DNA of 64,000 nucleotides from assembly GCF_015291665.1 (NCBI RefSeq), contig NZ_CP030048.1:5890001-5954000 (forward strand). The letters are read 5' to 3'. This DNA comes from Bradyrhizobium sp. CCBAU 53338 (lineage in GTDB: Bacteria; Pseudomonadota; Alphaproteobacteria; Rhizobiales; Xanthobacteraceae). Shown in pieces: positions 8,565 through 18,282 of the stretch. The stretch's first letter is position 1; every line of letters begins with the position of its first letter. The notes below the pieces were generated by a model, which searched no databases, was not told the origin of the DNA, and saw only the letters and a program-made list of their open reading frames with translations. A program made the translations under genes and the position numbers.

Positions 8565-9707
8565 ATGAACGTCGCGCGCTGGCATCTGCCCGTGCTGATC
8601 CTGCTTACCATCGCGGCAACTGCGGCTCGCGCGAACGCCGCCGAGTTCTACACTGAGGATCTGCGCATTCCGATGACGGAGGCCGGACCGCAGGGGCTGG
8701 AGGCGTTCCTGGTTCGCCCTGTCGGCACCAGGCGCTATCCGCTTGCGCTGCTGAGCCACGGCTCGCCGCGCAGCTTCGACGACCGCGCCACCATGACGGC
8801 TCACAAATATTACGGCATCGCGCTGGAATATGCCCGGCGCGGCTTTGCCGCGCTGATCGTGATGCGGCGCGGCTATGGCACCTCGCCGGGGGGGCGCGTC
8901 GACAGCGTCGGCGGCTGTGCCAATGCCGCTTATCTGCCGGCAGCCGCGGTCGCGGTTGCGGATTTGCGCGCCGCGATCGATGCGATGGCCCGACGGGGCG
9001 ACGTCACCACGTCAGGCATGATCGCAGCCGGCCATTCCGCTGGCGGGCTCGCCACCGTCGCGCTGGCGGCCCAGGCTCCGGCGGGTCTGGTCGCCGCGAT
9101 CAATTTTGCCGGCGGCCGCGGCTCGCGCGACGATGACGACGTCTGCAACGAGGATGGCCTGGTCCGGACCTTCGCCAGCCTCGGCAGGACCTCGCGCGTG
9201 CCGATGCTGTGGGTCTATGCGGCCAATGATTCCTATTTCGGCCCCGACCTGGCGCGCCGCCTCTATGACGGGTTTCGCACCAGCGGCGGCAACGCAAAGT
9301 TCGTCGTCGCGCCGCGTTACGGCGACGACGGCCACTATCTCTATTCCGTGGTCGGCCGCCCGCAATGGACGCCCTATCTCGACGCCTTCCTGCGCGAGCG
9401 CGGGATCGCCCAGGCCGTGCTGAGCCCGCCCGATCCGCTGCCGCCGCCGAGCCATTTCAATGACGCGGCGAAAGCCGAATTTGCGCGCTATCTCGCCAGC
9501 ACGTCGCCGCACAAGGCCTTTGCCGTGTCGCCGAACGGCGGCTACGGCTGGCGTTCGGGCCGCAACACCGTGGACGAGGCGCAACGCGATTCACTCGCGG
9601 CCTGCATGAAATGGTCGCCGACCTGCACGCTCTACGCGGTCGACGACCGGCTCTCCTCCGGCAACGTGCAGGGGGCGTCAACCGAACAGGTCTTTCGCGC
9701 GCGATAG
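8565..9707 (+). CDS. Secreted alpha/beta hydrolase (dienelactone-hydrolase-like)
   Basis: The 380-residue protein has an N-terminal signal peptide ending near ARANA, then an alpha/beta-hydrolase core. The nucleophile elbow is AGHSAGG with Ser158. Upstream LLSHGSP could form the oxyanion loop, and YAANDSYF and DDGHYLY may supply the acid and His. A C-terminal extension (about residues 290-380) contains NGGYGWRSGRNT and two Cys residues, resembling small secreted lectin-like or DUF4189-type tails. It probably hydrolyses an ester or peptide in the periplasm; substrate unknown. It stands alone between the cytochrome and the response regulator. Confidence 0.82.
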   Translation: MNVARWHLPVLILLTIAATAARANAAEFYTEDLRIPMTEAGPQGLEAFLVRPVGTRRYPLALLSHGSPRSFDDRATMTAHKYYGIALEYARRGFAALIVMRRGYGTSPGGRVDSVGGCANAAYLPAAAVAVADLRAAIDAMARRGDVTTSGMIAAGHSAGGLATVALAAQAPAGLVAAINFAGGRGSRDDDDVCNEDGLVRTFASLGRTSRVPMLWVYAANDSYFGPDLARRLYDGFRTSGGNAKFVVAPRYGDDGHYLYSVVGRPQWTPYLDAFLRERGIAQAVLSPPDPLPPPSHFNDAAKAEFARYLASTSPHKAFAVSPNGGYGWRSGRNTVDEAQRDSLAACMKWSPTCTLYAVDDRLSSGNVQGASTEQVFRAR

Positions 9708-9734
9708 CGCGGCACCGGCATGACGAGGGCTGAG

Positions 9735-10466
9735 CTAGAGACGCTCGCTGAGCGCGAGCTTGTAGCCGACGCCGGTGACGGTGGCGATGACGGGCGTGCC
9801 GCTGCCGACGAGCTTGCGGCGCAGCCGCGCCACCAGCGCATCGACGGTGCGGATGTCGACCTCGGCCTGACGGTTGCTGACGACCTCGATCAGATAGTCG
9901 CGGCTGAGCGGCCGTCCGTCCGCACCGACGAGGGCGGCGAGCAGGTCGAACTCCGCACGCGTCAGCGCCACCGGCTTGCCGTCGCTGCCGAGCAGCTCGC
10001 GCCGCGTCAGGTCGATGATCCAGTCGCCGAAGGCGATCGAATTGTGGTTGCGCGCGGCCTTGCGGTCGATCGAGCGGCGTCGCAGCACGCTGCGCGCACG
10101 CGCCAGCAGATCGCGCAGATTGATCGGCTTGGTGACGTAGTGATCGCCGGCGATCTCGAGACCAAGAATGCGATCGACGTCGGTGTCGCGGCGGGTCACG
10201 AAGATGATGCCCGCGTTGCTGGTCGCCTGGATCTCCTTGGCGAGCTCGAAGCCGTCGCCGTCGGGCAACTGCACGTCGAGGAAGACGAGGTCGGTGCGCG
10301 CGCGCAGCGCCTGGCGGCATTCCGCGCAGGTGCCGGCGCCGACCACCTCGAAATTGTTCTCGCTGAAGTAACCGACCAGCATCGTCCGGGTCACGGGGTC
10401 GTCTTCGACCACGATCAATCGCTCGCGTCCGATGGGACGCAATTCCTGAAGTGCGGAATCAGCCAC
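9735..10466 (-). CDS. OmpR/TorR-type response regulator (orphan)
   Basis: A receiver domain (LIVVEDDPVTR, phospho-acceptor Asp in LVFLDVQLPDGDG, Lys in YVTKPINL) is followed by a C-terminal winged helix. That region contains LTRAEFDLLAALV, RTVDALVARLRRKL and TGVGYKL, the pattern of DNA-binding OmpR-class regulators. I place the start at GTG 10466, where AGGA lies about 10 bases upstream and the receiver begins shortly after; a longer form from GTG 10550 is possible. There is no sensor kinase next to it, so the signal and targets cannot be inferred. Length from the chosen start is 243 residues. Confidence 0.88.
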   Translation of the reverse strand: MADSALQELRPIGRERLIVVEDDPVTRTMLVGYFSENNFEVVGAGTCAECRQALRARTDLVFLDVQLPDGDGFELAKEIQATSNAGIIFVTRRDTDVDRILGLEIAGDHYVTKPINLRDLLARARSVLRRRSIDRKAARNHNSIAFGDWIIDLTRRELLGSDGKPVALTRAEFDLLAALVGADGRPLSRDYLIEVVSNRQAEVDIRTVDALVARLRRKLVGSGTPVIATVTGVGYKLALSERL

Positions 10467-10738
10467 GATGTTGGATATCCTGTGTGCCTGCGACCCGGTC
10501 TGCAAATTCGGGTCGCTGCGCGATGCGCCGTCCTGTGAACGAACATTCACGGCTTATTCGATCCCCCGAAATTGCCTGCCGGAATACTAGGCGTGTTGTG
10601 TGCCCCGAACAATATAGGTCACAGTCCTGAAGCATTAACTATGAATTGCCCCACACTTCTCATCGAGCGCATCGTTGTTGCCCGGCACAACAGTTCCGTT
10701 CATCCGAAGGCCGATTCAACCGCACTGGAGTAGACGCC

Positions 10739-11587
10739 ATGGAAGTCATCCTGCTCGGCACCGGCGGCCCGCGCCCGGACCCGCGCCGCATGGCGACGAC
10801 CACGCTGATCAGGCTCGGCGAGGAAAACATCCTGTTCGACGCCGGCCGCGGCGTCGTTGTGCAGCTCAGCAAGGCCGGCGTGCCGCTCGGTGCCATCAAC
10901 ACGGTCTTTCTCACGCACCACCATTTCGACCACATCGGCGACCTCTACGATGTGATGCTGAATTCATGGATGCACGGGCGCAAGGACGATCTGCGCATCT
11001 TTGGACCTCCCGACACCGAACGGCTCGTCAACACGCTGGTCACCCAGGTCTACGACAAGGACATCGCCTGGCGCGATCAGGGCGAGCCGACCTTCGGCGG
11101 CTGGAAGCCGGTGGTCGCAACCGACATCGTTCCGGGCCCGGTCCTCGACACCGGTCGCTGGAAGATCAGCGCCGAGCTCGTCTCGCACGGCGACGGCCTC
11201 GACATGTCACCGGCGTTTCTCGCGCGCTGGATGTGCCTCGGCTATCGCTTCGAGGCCGAGGGCAAGGTCATTGCCATTTCAGGCGACACCGTCCCCTGCC
11301 CCGGACTCGAGCGGCTGGCTGATGGCGCCGACCTGCTGGTTCAGGTTTGCTTTCTGGCAACGCCGGAGATCAACAATGAGCACTCCAGGAGGCTCGCGAA
11401 ATACACGCTCGCTTGCGGCGACACGGTCGGCAAGGTCGCGGCCAAGGCCGGCGTCAAGAAGCTGGCGCTGACCCATCACCGCCCCCGCACCGACGATGCC
11501 ATGCTGGATGCGCTGCTCGCCGACGTCAGGCGCGACTATGACGGTCCCGTCGTGCTCGGCGAGGATCTCACGCGCATCGAGGTGTAA
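10739..11587 (+). CDS. MBL-fold metallohydrolase (RNase Z-like family)
   Basis: The 282-residue protein has the metallo-beta-lactamase fold signature H60-x-H62-x-D64-H65 in THHHFDHIGD. An N-terminal LLGTGGPRPDP strand, an ISGDT strand with the bridging Asp, and a late LTHHRPR His complete the fold. This group covers ribonuclease Z, arylsulfatase- and phosphodiesterase-like enzymes; the family is clear but the substrate is not. The ATG at 10739 is preceded by GGAG about 8 bases upstream and directly begins the first strand. It is monocistronic and diverges from the response regulator. Confidence 0.88.
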   Translation: MEVILLGTGGPRPDPRRMATTTLIRLGEENILFDAGRGVVVQLSKAGVPLGAINTVFLTHHHFDHIGDLYDVMLNSWMHGRKDDLRIFGPPDTERLVNTLVTQVYDKDIAWRDQGEPTFGGWKPVVATDIVPGPVLDTGRWKISAELVSHGDGLDMSPAFLARWMCLGYRFEAEGKVIAISGDTVPCPGLERLADGADLLVQVCFLATPEINNEHSRRLAKYTLACGDTVGKVAAKAGVKKLALTHHRPRTDDAMLDALLADVRRDYDGPVVLGEDLTRIEV

Positions 11588-11591
11588 AAGC

Positions 11592-12476
11592 TCAAGACGT
11601 TCCCACGTCGATCCGGAACGACAGGCACTCCTCCGCGCCGGGCGCGATATGCATCAGGCCCGGCTTGTCGGTGAATTCTCCGTCGAAGTTTTTGGGACTG
11701 GCATAGCCGCGCCAGGGCTCGATGCAGAGGAACGGTGCGCCCGATGGTTTCGACCAGACACCGAGTTCGCGAAAGCCGCGCCAGGACATTTCGAGCCAGG
11801 GGCCGCTGCCATCCGCGGCGGCATAGCGGACCGCATGGCTGTTGACGGGATCGAAGATGACTGCGTCGCTGGTGAACAGGCCCTCGGACAGAGGAAGCAC
11901 CTTGCCCTCGACCAGGCTCGGATCCGTTGCGGCGAGCAGGAGCCCGCCCTCGACACGGCGAACCGGCGCCGGCTCCTCGTTCGTGAAGGTCAGCGCGTAG
12001 CTCTCCTTCGGCACGCCGGGCCGAAGCGGCCAGTTGAAAGCGGGATGACCGCCGAGCGACACCGGCAAGGTTTCGCCGCCGGTGTTGACGACCGTGAGCG
12101 AGAGATCAAGACCGGCATCGTCGAGCGTGTAGGTGGCCGTCAGGCGGAATGCGAATGGATAAAGCGCGCGCGTGGCTGCGCTGTCTTCGAGCACCAGCGA
12201 GCACCGGCCTTCGCCACGTTCGGCCCAGACGAAACGGCTGTCGCGCGCAAAGCCGTGCTGGGTTATCCGGTAGGTCCTGCCCCGATGCCGCATTTCGTCA
12301 TTGGCGAGGCGTCCGACGATCGGAAACAATAGCGGGGCATGGCGTTGCCATTCCGGGCCGGCCTGCCAGACGAATTCAGTGCCGCCTTCGTGCCTGAGCG
12401 AGCACATCTCGGCGCCATGCGCCTTGACGGTCGCGGTGAGGGAGCCGCTTCGAAGCGTGTGTGTGTCGTCGGTCAT
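11592..12476 (-). CDS. Aldose 1-epimerase family protein
   Basis: The 294-residue protein shows the galactose mutarotase-like fold. Features are the early GAEMCSLRHEGGTEFVWQ, HAPLLFPIVGRL, a His in ITQHGFARDS, the LGGHPAFNWPL His-Pro motif and FLCIEPWRGYASP with the catalytic Glu. It is related to LacX/YeaD-type sugar epimerases that interconvert anomers. The ATG at 12476 is selected over upstream Met codons because GGAG lies 8 bases before it. It is convergent with the MBL hydrolase gene. Its sugar and its relation to the nearby polysaccharide genes are unproven. Confidence 0.9.
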   Translation of the reverse strand: MTDDTHTLRSGSLTATVKAHGAEMCSLRHEGGTEFVWQAGPEWQRHAPLLFPIVGRLANDEMRHRGRTYRITQHGFARDSRFVWAERGEGRCSLVLEDSAATRALYPFAFRLTATYTLDDAGLDLSLTVVNTGGETLPVSLGGHPAFNWPLRPGVPKESYALTFTNEEPAPVRRVEGGLLLAATDPSLVEGKVLPLSEGLFTSDAVIFDPVNSHAVRYAAADGSGPWLEMSWRGFRELGVWSKPSGAPFLCIEPWRGYASPKNFDGEFTDKPGLMHIAPGAEECLSFRIDVGTS

Positions 12477-12575
12477 GATCATCTCCATCGCGGCAGCCGA
12501 CGGGATCATACCGCATCGGAAACGGTTTCGCCCGCCTCGCGAAGAGGCGGGCGACCATCAATGCCGCGGGAGTTC

Positions 12576-13889
12576 TCAGGCCTGAGCGGACCGCCCCACG
12601 CTCTCATAAATGAAGCCGGCGGCAGCCATCTCTTCGGGGCGGTAGATGTTGCGGAGATCGACGACAATGGGCTGGGCCATGGTCGCCTTCAGCCGGTCGA
12701 GATCGAGCGCGCGGAACTGCACCCATTCGGTGACGATGACAAGCGCATCGGCGCCTTGCGCGCAGGAATAGGCGTCCTCGCAATAGGTGATGTTGGGAAG
12801 TTCACCCTTGGCCTGCTCCATGCCGACGGGGTCGAACGCCTTGACCTTCGCGCCCATGTCGATGAGGCCCGTGACGAGCGGGATCGACGGCGCATCGCGC
12901 ATGTCGTCGGTGTCGGGCTTGAAGGTCAGACCCAGCACCGCGATGGTCTTGCCGCGCAAGCTACCGCCGAGCGCCTGGCTCACTTTCCGCGCCATCGCGC
13001 GCTTGCGGTTCTCGTTCACGGCAAGCACGGACTCGACGATGCGCAAGGACACGTCGTAGTCCTGCGCGATCTTGATCAGCGCCTTGGTGTCCTTCGGGAA
13101 GCAGGAGCCGCCGAAGCCGGGACCGGCATGCAGGAATTTGGTGCCGATACGGTTGTCCAGGCCAATGCCGCGCGCGACTTCCTGCACGTTGGCGCCGACC
13201 TTCTCTGAGAGGTCCGCGATCTCGTTGATGAAGGTGATCTTGGTCGCGAGGAACGCGTTCGCCGCATATTTGATCATCTCGGCGGTACGGCGCGCGGTGA
13301 ACATCAGCGGCGCCTGGTTCAGCGACAGCGGGCGGTAGATGTCGCCCATCACCTTGCGGCCGCGCTCGTCGGAGGTGCCGACCACGACGCGATCGGGGAA
13401 CTTGAAGTCGCGGATCGCGGCGCCCTCGCGCAGGAATTCGGGATTGGAGGCGACGACGACGTCGGCCTTCGGATTGGTCTCGCGGATGATGCGCTCGACC
13501 TCGTCGCCGGTGCCGACCGGCACGGTCGACTTGGTCACCACGACGGTGAAGCCGGACAGCGACTGCGCGATCTCCTTCGCGGCGGCGTAGACATAGGAGA
13601 GATCGGCGTGACCGTCGCCGCGACGGGACGGCGTGCCGACCGCGATGAACACGGCATCGGCCTCTGCGACCGGCCTGGACAGATCGGTTGTGAAGTCGAG
13701 CCGCTTGGCCTTCACATTGGTCGCGACCAGTTCGTCGAGGCCGGGCTCGTAGATCGGAATCTCGCCGCGATGAAGCGCTGCAATCTTCTTCTCGTCCTTG
13801 TCGACGCAGGTGACGTCGTGACCGAAATCCGCAAAACAGGCTCCGGACACCAGTCCCACATAACCCGTGCCGATCATCGCGATGCGCAT
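12576..13889 (-). CDS. ugd: UDP-glucose 6-dehydrogenase
   Basis: The 437-residue enzyme oxidises UDP-glucose to UDP-glucuronate with two NAD+. The N-terminal Rossmann motif is IGTGYVGLVSG, EPGLDEL and VGTPS follow, and the catalytic Cys263 sits in GGSCFPKDT. The C-terminal UDP-binding domain has LGLTFKPDTDD. It begins the precursor part of the exopolysaccharide locus, and its product feeds the UDP-glucuronate 4-epimerase encoded just upstream on the same strand, though 281 bases separate them, so ugd probably has its own promoter. Function is very secure. Confidence 0.97.
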   Translation of the reverse strand: MRIAMIGTGYVGLVSGACFADFGHDVTCVDKDEKKIAALHRGEIPIYEPGLDELVATNVKAKRLDFTTDLSRPVAEADAVFIAVGTPSRRGDGHADLSYVYAAAKEIAQSLSGFTVVVTKSTVPVGTGDEVERIIRETNPKADVVVASNPEFLREGAAIRDFKFPDRVVVGTSDERGRKVMGDIYRPLSLNQAPLMFTARRTAEMIKYAANAFLATKITFINEIADLSEKVGANVQEVARGIGLDNRIGTKFLHAGPGFGGSCFPKDTKALIKIAQDYDVSLRIVESVLAVNENRKRAMARKVSQALGGSLRGKTIAVLGLTFKPDTDDMRDAPSIPLVTGLIDMGAKVKAFDPVGMEQAKGELPNITYCEDAYSCAQGADALVIVTEWVQFRALDLDRLKATMAQPIVVDLRNIYRPEEMAAAGFIYESVGRSAQA

Positions 13890-14170
13890 GAAAAACTCTT
13901 TCCGTTGAAGACGGATGTTCCACTGAACACCCTAGACCATTTCTCTATCCGGTCGCACGCCCAACATTAGGGCAGTCTGCTTCGCGAACCGAACAAACCT
14001 TAACCGTCGCGCGTGACAGGCAGACCAATCGAACGGGACGGCATGATCGCAGAGATCGACCTCGCCCAGATCCATCGTAACGCAACGATGCACTGCCATC
14101 GGCGACGTCCCGTCGAGCGAGATCGCTCGCCATCATGCTCGACGAGTTCCACGAGCGTTCGATGTGGCGA

Positions 14171-15181
14171 TCAAACGCCGTGGTACTTTCGGTACCATTC
14201 GACGAAACGAGCGAGGCCTTCCGCGATCGAGGTCGACGGCGCGAAACCGACGTCGCGCTGGAGCGGGGAAATGTCCGCGCGCGTCTCCAGCACGTCGCCC
14301 GCCTGCATCGGCAGGAGCTCGCGGATCGCAGGCTTGCCGATGATCTTCTCGAGCGTCTCGACGAACTCGAGCAGCTTCACTGACTTGTTGTTGCCGATGT
14401 TGTAGACGCGATACGGCGCATAGCTCGTCGAATTTTCCGGCGCTTCGGCGTTCCACGCGGGATTTGGCGTCGCGGGCCGATCAAGGGTGCGAACCACGCC
14501 TTCGACGATGTCGTCGACATAGGTGAAATCGCGCCACATGTCGCCATTGTTGAAAATCTTGATCGGCTCATTCGCGAATATCGCGCGCGTGAACAGCCAG
14601 GCGGCCATATCGGGCCGACCCCACGGGCCGTAAACGGTGAAGAAGCGAAGACCTGTCACCGGCAGCTTGTGAACATGCGCAAAGGTGTGCGCCATCAGCT
14701 CGTTGGCCTTCTTGCTCGCGGCATAGAGGCTGACCGGGTGGTTGACCGATTGTTCGGTCGAATACGGCAAGGTGCGATTGGCGCCATAGACCGAGCTCGA
14801 CGAAGCGTAGACGAGATGTGCCAGGCCACGACGCCGGCCGGCCTCGAGCACGGTGACGAATCCGTCGCAATTGGCGCGAATGCTGGTGATGGGATCGTCG
14901 ATCGAGGCGCGGACACCCGGCTGCGCCGCGAGATGCACGACCCGATCGGGTGCGGCCTCATCGAAGACGCGTATCACCGCGGCAAAATCAGCCAGGTCGA
15001 TCTCGTGGAAGCTGAAGCCGGGACGGTGCCTGAGCGTTTCGAGGCGCGCGCGCTTCAGCGCCGGATCGTAATACGGCGTGAGCGCATCGACGCCAACGAC
15101 CTGTTCGCCGCGCGCCAACAGCCGTTCGCAAACATGCATTCCGATAAAGCCGGCAGCGCCAGTAACCAGCACAGGGGCCAA
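14171..15181 (-). CDS. UDP-glucuronate 4-epimerase-like SDR enzyme
   Basis: The 336-residue extended SDR protein has the NAD motif TGAAGFIG, the catalytic YAASK (Tyr-x-x-x-Lys) after YASSSSVYG, and FFTVYGPWGRPDMA, which is characteristic of the UDP-glucuronate/galacturonate epimerases of bacterial capsules. It would convert UDP-GlcA from Ugd to UDP-GalA. A TTG at 15181 is the best start: GGAG lies 9 bases upstream and the product begins right at the Rossmann strand; TTG 15187 is too close to that site. The reaction is inferred from subfamily motifs and its place beside ugd. Confidence 0.88.
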   Translation of the reverse strand: MAPVLVTGAAGFIGMHVCERLLARGEQVVGVDALTPYYDPALKRARLETLRHRPGFSFHEIDLADFAAVIRVFDEAAPDRVVHLAAQPGVRASIDDPITSIRANCDGFVTVLEAGRRRGLAHLVYASSSSVYGANRTLPYSTEQSVNHPVSLYAASKKANELMAHTFAHVHKLPVTGLRFFTVYGPWGRPDMAAWLFTRAIFANEPIKIFNNGDMWRDFTYVDDIVEGVVRTLDRPATPNPAWNAEAPENSTSYAPYRVYNIGNNKSVKLLEFVETLEKIIGKPAIRELLPMQAGDVLETRADISPLQRDVGFAPSTSIAEGLARFVEWYRKYHGV

Positions 15182-15299
15182 GGCCAATCTCTCCGCTGTT
15201 TCATTTCTTCTGCACTGCAATGCCAGACTGGACCGGCAGAGGCAAGGCTTCAAACCCGCACGAACCGAGCCGCGGAAATCATGCTGCCGGCATTCGCGA

Positions 15300-16076
15300 T
15301 CAGCTGCGCTGGTTTGCGGAAACGGGAAAGCAGGGATGCGAAATCGAAAGTCCGCGATCCTGAGCGAACCGGCGAAATACCAGCCGCACTTCCTCCGGCT
15401 GGGAACACATCTTGTCCAGCAACAACACCCGCGTCGCCACCGGCGCAGCCTGATAGATCACAACGGCTGTAGGAAGCTGTCGGGCGCCGACAATATCGAC
15501 GAAGTCATCGAGCGTCTGTTGCCTGAGCTTTTCAGGCAAGAAGTTGTACGCCCGCAACGCAAGAGGCGCGCGGAAAAGTTGCACCCACATCTCGTGTGGC
15601 GCAAGAGCGTAGGATTGGGTCAAATAGGAAATGGCGCTTGGACCGAAGCCGAGCGTGCGAGTTTCCGCCCAATAGAGCGCCAGCCAGCCGATCGATTCCG
15701 CAGGTGAGCAGGCGATCAGCCGCTTGGCCGCATCCGTGACGTCCGGCAGCCTCAGATCCATGGCCGCCGCGTCGCCAGCTTCGAAGGCATTGCTCAACAG
15801 CCGCAGCCGGATCAAGAGCACATTGCGCCTCAGCTTCGGGTCGCAGAACCAGCCCGCGTCGCTGCCGACACGGCTCACGATCTGGTCGAGCGCCGCACTG
15901 TCGTAGCGCTCGCCGCGCATCAGATGCGAGGCAATATCCTGCAAAGTCGGCCGGAACGTATAGGTTGCGACCGATGTCAGCCAGGCCAGCGCGATCACCA
16001 CGAGGACGGCATTGAGAACAGCGGCCGAGATCACCACCGGCCGCCGCGCAACACGCGATGCGTCAGCTCTGCTCAA
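15300..16076 (-). CDS. Unknown inner-membrane-anchored protein coupled to the tyrosine autokinase
   Basis: I do not recognise this 258-residue protein. One membrane segment is predicted near residues 13-35 (VVISAAVLNAVLVVIALAWL). The rest looks soluble and helical, with tetratricopeptide-like stretches (SIGWLALYWAETR, YLTQSYALAPHEMWVQL) and four Cys. Its TTG start at 16076 lies inside the last codons of the Wzc-like gene (14-base overlap), so translation is coupled to it. The topology suggests a periplasmic helper of chain-length control or secretion; that is inference from context only. Confidence 0.8.
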   Translation of the reverse strand: MSRADASRVARRPVVISAAVLNAVLVVIALAWLTSVATYTFRPTLQDIASHLMRGERYDSAALDQIVSRVGSDAGWFCDPKLRRNVLLIRLRLLSNAFEAGDAAAMDLRLPDVTDAAKRLIACSPAESIGWLALYWAETRTLGFGPSAISYLTQSYALAPHEMWVQLFRAPLALRAYNFLPEKLRQQTLDDFVDIVGARQLPTAVVIYQAAPVATRVLLLDKMCSQPEEVRLVFRRFAQDRGLSISHPCFPVSANQRS

Positions 16077-18273
16077 TGTAGTAGTCAGAGTAATGCCGCC
16101 CCTTATACGACTCGATCCGCTTCAGCGTTTTCGGATTGGCTCTATTGAGAACGATTCCGACGATCTTGCTCTTGAAGACTTCCAGGTCCGTGAGGGACTC
16201 GTGGACCGCCGCCCGGCGCGTCTTGCCCCATTCGACGACGTAGACGATGGCGTCGATCAAATGGCCCGCCGCCTTGGCGTCCGTCACCGGCAGCACGGGG
16301 GCCAGATCCATGAAGATGTAGTCATACTGCTTGCGGGCGGACCTGAGGAAATCCGCCATCGCGGGAGAGGCGAGCAGATCGGCAGAATTCACCAATCGCG
16401 TCTGCACGACCGAAGGCAGGAAATTGAGCTTCGAGTGGCGATCGACCTGGACGTGCCGCTCGAACTGGTTCGGCTCCGAAAGGGCCTCGACCAATCCGGT
16501 CTTGGCAGCGGGAGCAAGCTTGCGTGTCAAAGCCTGCGTGTGCAGGTCGCCGTCGATCAACAGCGTGCGGTGTCCCGTGAGCGAGGCCAGGTGAGCGAGA
16601 TTGGCAGCGACCGTCGTCTTGCCTTCCTTCGGCAGCGAGGAGACGATGGCGATGACATTGGTCTCTCTCGACAATCGCGCGAGGTCGACCGCCGTCTTCA
16701 CGTTCCGCAGCGTCTCCGCGTAGCGCGAGAACGGGTGCTCAAGGGCATATCGGACGAGGGCTGCACCGCCGGCGTCCGAAGACCCGTCCAGCCCATCCGA
16801 ATGAATTTCGGGCAGCGTTCCGAGGCACTGGAGCGCAGTCTCGCCCTCCACTTCCAGGGGGGTCCGCAGCACTTCGGTGAGCAGCTCCTTCGCCACGGCG
16901 CCACCGACGCCGAAACACAGCCCGCCGACCAGGCCGCCAAGCAGGAGCAGGCCGATCCTCGGCCAGCTCTTCTTGTCCGGCTTTTGCGCCGTGCTGATGA
17001 TCCGCGCTTCGCTGATCGGGAAGCTCTGGTTCTGCGTGGCTTCCTGGAGTTGCTGGAGGAAATTGTTGTACAGGGTACGATAAGTATCGGCGGCGCTTTC
17101 GAGATTGCGCAGCTTCACCTGGGCCTGGCTCGCGCTGCTGGATTCGCTAACGAGCTTGTTCAGATCGCCGTCAAGCGAGCTCTCTCGGCTGCGCGCAATC
17201 TCGTAATCGCTCTTGTAGGCATCGGCGATCCGCTTGACTTCATCCTTGATGGCCCGCTTCAGCTCCTGCATTCGCGAAGCCAGGTTGACCGAGGCCTGGT
17301 GATCCTTCCCGTACTTGCTGGACCAGTCGGCATATTGAGCCGCGAGATCAAGATATTGTGCGCGCAGACGCGTGATCACCGTATTGTTGAGCGCGTCCGT
17401 GACCGTGGGCTGGGCGAGATCCTGGTCCGTGATCGCATTGATCCGGTCGAGGCGCGCCTTGGCCTCGGCCGTGGCGGCCCGGGCCTGAATCAGCTGGGTA
17501 TTGACGTCGGACAATTGCTGCTCGCTCATCAGCCCCTTGCTCGTTCCGACGATATTGTTCTGGGCCTTGAAGGTCTGGACCGCACGGTCGGCATCCATGG
17601 CCTGCTGCTGCAGCTCCGCGCTGCGCCGCTGCAACCACTCGCTGGCCCGTTTGGTCGACTGGTATTTGGCCTCGAGAACGCCGACCATATATTGGTCGGC
17701 CAGGGCGTTGGCGATGCGCGCCGCCTTGTCCGGGTCCGTGGACTTGAAAGACAGGGTCAGAACGTAGGTCACGCCGACCCGCTCCACCTTCAAATTCTTC
17801 TTCATCGCGGCGACGACCATCCGCTTGACGAAGTCCTTGGATTCGGGCTCGGCAAGTCCAAGCGCGCCCACGACGGCACCGATGATGTGAGAGAGCAGAT
17901 TGCCTTCGACATACTCGGGGTCGCTCGTCAGCTTCATCGAATCGGCGACCGAACGGACGAGGTCGTCGGACGAGAGAATTTCAACCTGGCTTTCCACGAA
18001 GCCGGGATCGATCAGCGTACTGTTGGCGTCCGTGGACTTGCTCAGCAGTTGCGCCTGACGCGTGTCCACCAGAATGCTGGTGGAGGCCGTGTAGTAAGGG
18101 GTGGCCGTCAGCGAGTACGCCACAACCAGAGCGAGACAGCAGCCGACGACGGTGGCAATCAAGGGCCACTGCCGGCGAACGATATCCACCGCGCGCTCGA
18201 ACGTCAGCACGGCCGTGTTGAACGGGAACGTCAGAGGCTGGCCGGGCTCAAAGTTGCTGCGAGGCTGATACAT
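16063..18273 (-). CDS. Wzc/ExoP-type polysaccharide co-polymerase with tyrosine autokinase domain
   Basis: The 736-residue protein has an N-terminal Wzz-like chain-length domain between two membrane segments (about residues 38-60 and 463-485) and a long periplasmic coiled coil. A BY-kinase domain follows: Walker A SSLPKEGKTT (about 541-550), Walker A' LLIDGDLH and Walker B YIFMDLAPV. The first Gly of the classic P-loop is absent, as usual in this family. The C-terminus has a tyrosine cluster at 723, 728, 731 and 732 for autophosphorylation. It sets polymer length and drives export together with Wzx, Wzy and Wza. It overlaps the downstream unknown gene by 14 bases. Confidence 0.95.
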   Translation of the reverse strand: MYQPRSNFEPGQPLTFPFNTAVLTFERAVDIVRRQWPLIATVVGCCLALVVAYSLTATPYYTASTSILVDTRQAQLLSKSTDANSTLIDPGFVESQVEILSSDDLVRSVADSMKLTSDPEYVEGNLLSHIIGAVVGALGLAEPESKDFVKRMVVAAMKKNLKVERVGVTYVLTLSFKSTDPDKAARIANALADQYMVGVLEAKYQSTKRASEWLQRRSAELQQQAMDADRAVQTFKAQNNIVGTSKGLMSEQQLSDVNTQLIQARAATAEAKARLDRINAITDQDLAQPTVTDALNNTVITRLRAQYLDLAAQYADWSSKYGKDHQASVNLASRMQELKRAIKDEVKRIADAYKSDYEIARSRESSLDGDLNKLVSESSSASQAQVKLRNLESAADTYRTLYNNFLQQLQEATQNQSFPISEARIISTAQKPDKKSWPRIGLLLLGGLVGGLCFGVGGAVAKELLTEVLRTPLEVEGETALQCLGTLPEIHSDGLDGSSDAGGAALVRYALEHPFSRYAETLRNVKTAVDLARLSRETNVIAIVSSLPKEGKTTVAANLAHLASLTGHRTLLIDGDLHTQALTRKLAPAAKTGLVEALSEPNQFERHVQVDRHSKLNFLPSVVQTRLVNSADLLASPAMADFLRSARKQYDYIFMDLAPVLPVTDAKAAGHLIDAIVYVVEWGKTRRAAVHESLTDLEVFKSKIVGIVLNRANPKTLKRIESYKGRHYSDYYIEQS

Positions 18274-18282
18274 GTTGCACTT

